64,000 nucleotides of DNA from JAUIAI01 sp041396585 (GTDB lineage: Bacteria > Pseudomonadota > Gammaproteobacteria > Burkholderiales > Burkholderiaceae_E). Positions 63,330 to 64,000 of this stretch are shown in pieces (the first letter of the stretch is position 1; every line of letters begins with the position of its first letter). Made by a program: the position numbers and the translations under genes. The stretch lies in assembly GCA_041396585.1 (NCBI GenBank), contig JAWKYG010000009.1, positions 124,001 to 188,000 on the forward strand. The letters run 5' to 3'. The notes beneath the pieces are model-generated. The model did no database searches. It was not told where the DNA came from and saw nothing but the letters and a program-made list of their open reading frames with translations.

Positions 63330-63761
63330 ATGTCTGACTGGAGCAAATTCGAATCGGCCAATCCCGAGTTGATGCAGGCGCTCGGCGGTATGCGTGTGCT
63401 CGAGGTGGATCGCCAGGCGGGCAGTGCGCTACTGGCCTTCGAGTGCCTGCCGGCATTCTGTCACTCCGGGGGCAGCACGGCGCAGGGCGGCTTCGTCACG
63501 GCCTGGCTCGATGCGGCGATGGCGCATGCGGTGATTCTGACTGCCGATGAGCCGGTCAATGTCGCCAGCCTGGATATCAATGTCCGGTTTCTCGAGCGCG
63601 TGGCGCCCGGCCCGGTGCATGCCTTGGGCCGCATCGTGCGCCGCGGGCGGCGGGTGGTGTTCCTCGAGGCACGCCTGATGCGGCCCGATGGCAGTCTGTT
63701 GGCCAGCGCCAGCTCCAGCGGCATGCTGGTCCCGGGACCGCCGCCCTCCGGTTCGCATTGA
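63330..63761 (+). CDS. PaaI family hotdog thioesterase
   Basis: Acyl-CoA thioesterase of 143 residues with the hotdog fold; relatives in the phenylacetate pathway rescue CoA from dead-end thioesters. The start at 63330 (MSDWSKFESANPELMQALG) follows AGG directly and lacks a good Shine-Dalgarno, so a GTG upstream is possible. The fold's key helix is STAQGGFVTAWLDAAMAHAV, with the catalytic acid position (here Asp in WLDAAM) and His/Gly residues preceding. It is 1.2 kb downstream of the PaaZ-like gene. Confidence 0.87.
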   Translation: MSDWSKFESANPELMQALGGMRVLEVDRQAGSALLAFECLPAFCHSGGSTAQGGFVTAWLDAAMAHAVILTADEPVNVASLDINVRFLERVAPGPVHALGRIVRRGRRVVFLEARLMRPDGSLLASASSSGMLVPGPPPSGSH

Positions 63762-63771
63762 GCCCCCGAAG

Positions 63772-64000
63772 ATGGGCGCCCCACGGCCAGTAGCTCCCGG
63801 ACAATGCGCCGCGCCCGCTGACGGTGCCGGGCCGGGGGATCCTGCCGATCGCGCCGACGGCGTTCATATCCGTCGGGCGACGCTCGACGATCTGGAGTTT
63901 CTGCTGGCGATCGAGCAGGCGAGCTTTGCCACCGACCGGCTCTCGCGCCGCAGTTTTCGTAAGCTGATCGGCAGCGCGAGCGCGGTTCTGCTGGTGGCCG
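63772..64000 (+). CDS. GNAT family N-acetyltransferase (partial, N-terminal)
   Basis: The first 76 codons of an acetyltransferase cut by the right edge. A low-complexity start of about 35 residues leads to VHIRRATLDDLEFLLAIEQASF, the typical first strand and helix of GNAT enzymes, and then LSRRSFRKLIGSASAVLLVA. The start ATG at 63772 lies 10 bp after the PaaI stop, so the two are probably co-transcribed. RimI-like or YhbS-like function cannot be told apart here. Confidence 0.75.
   Translation, partial: MGAPRPVAPGQCAAPADGAGPGDPADRADGVHIRRATLDDLEFLLAIEQASFATDRLSRRSFRKLIGSASAVLLVA

Overview
This 64 kb, high-GC window reads as a chromosomal segment of a betaproteobacterium, probably Burkholderiales or a close relative. 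The evidence is gene order: amgK-murU-pepP-ubiH-dusB-fis-purH-ruvC-ruvA-ruvB, lptD-surA-rsmA divergent from amgK, and lnt-glyQ-glyS-gmhB-plsC-ygjP-gloA are all beta-type arrangements. This is inferred from synteny and protein character; no 16S rRNA gene is present.

Layout. 1-3.4 kb: start of a TAXI-type TRAP binding protein, a GMC oxidoreductase whose 3' end carries a 36-bp tandem duplication, and a crotonase-family gene. 3.4-10.5 kb: tRNA-Lys with a clear terminator behind the complete tol-pal operon (ybgC-tolQ-tolR-tolA-tolB-pal-cpoB), with an unusually long TolA. 10.6-21.6 kb: a rhomboid protease, ruvB/A/C, purH, fis, dusB, ubiH, pepP, and the peptidoglycan-recycling pair murU-amgK, all on the minus strand. 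21.8-26.7 kb (plus): lptD, surA, rsmA, gloA. 26.8-36.4 kb (minus): ygjP-type metallopeptidase, plsC, gmhB, glyS, glyQ, lnt, corC, ybeY, phoH. 36.4-40.4 kb: a two-gene insertion between phoH and miaB, consisting of a Slam-type (TPR plus outer-membrane barrel) protein and a large secreted FecR-domain protein with a C-terminal TbpB-like barrel. 40.4-45.3 kb: miaB, tRNA-Met, a TctDE-type two-component system, pyrF.

45.7-64 kb is accessory and metabolic: a fused indolepyruvate ferredoxin oxidoreductase, an alpha/beta hydrolase, a Tat-exported SMP-30 lactonase, a DMT transporter, an SDR lacking the catalytic Tyr/Lys, a likely halohydrin dehalogenase, a DUF1501/DUF1800 exported pair, a transglutaminase-like protein, a LuxR regulator, a PaaZ-like fusion, an OmpA-family lipoprotein, a PaaI thioesterase and the start of a GNAT acetyltransferase.

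The two most interesting items are the putative halohydrin dehalogenase (53625-54311), which carries both family-defining motifs (T-x4-F-x-G and S-x12-Y-x3-R), and the Slam/FecR-barrel secretion pair translationally coupled to miaB.

A caution: at least eight single-base indels, many in short G/C runs, break or scramble otherwise conserved genes (lptD, lnt, phoH, DMT transporter, DUF1501 twice, paaZ twice). Several of these genes are essential in relatives, so sequence error is the likeliest explanation. Coordinates of these genes span the break.
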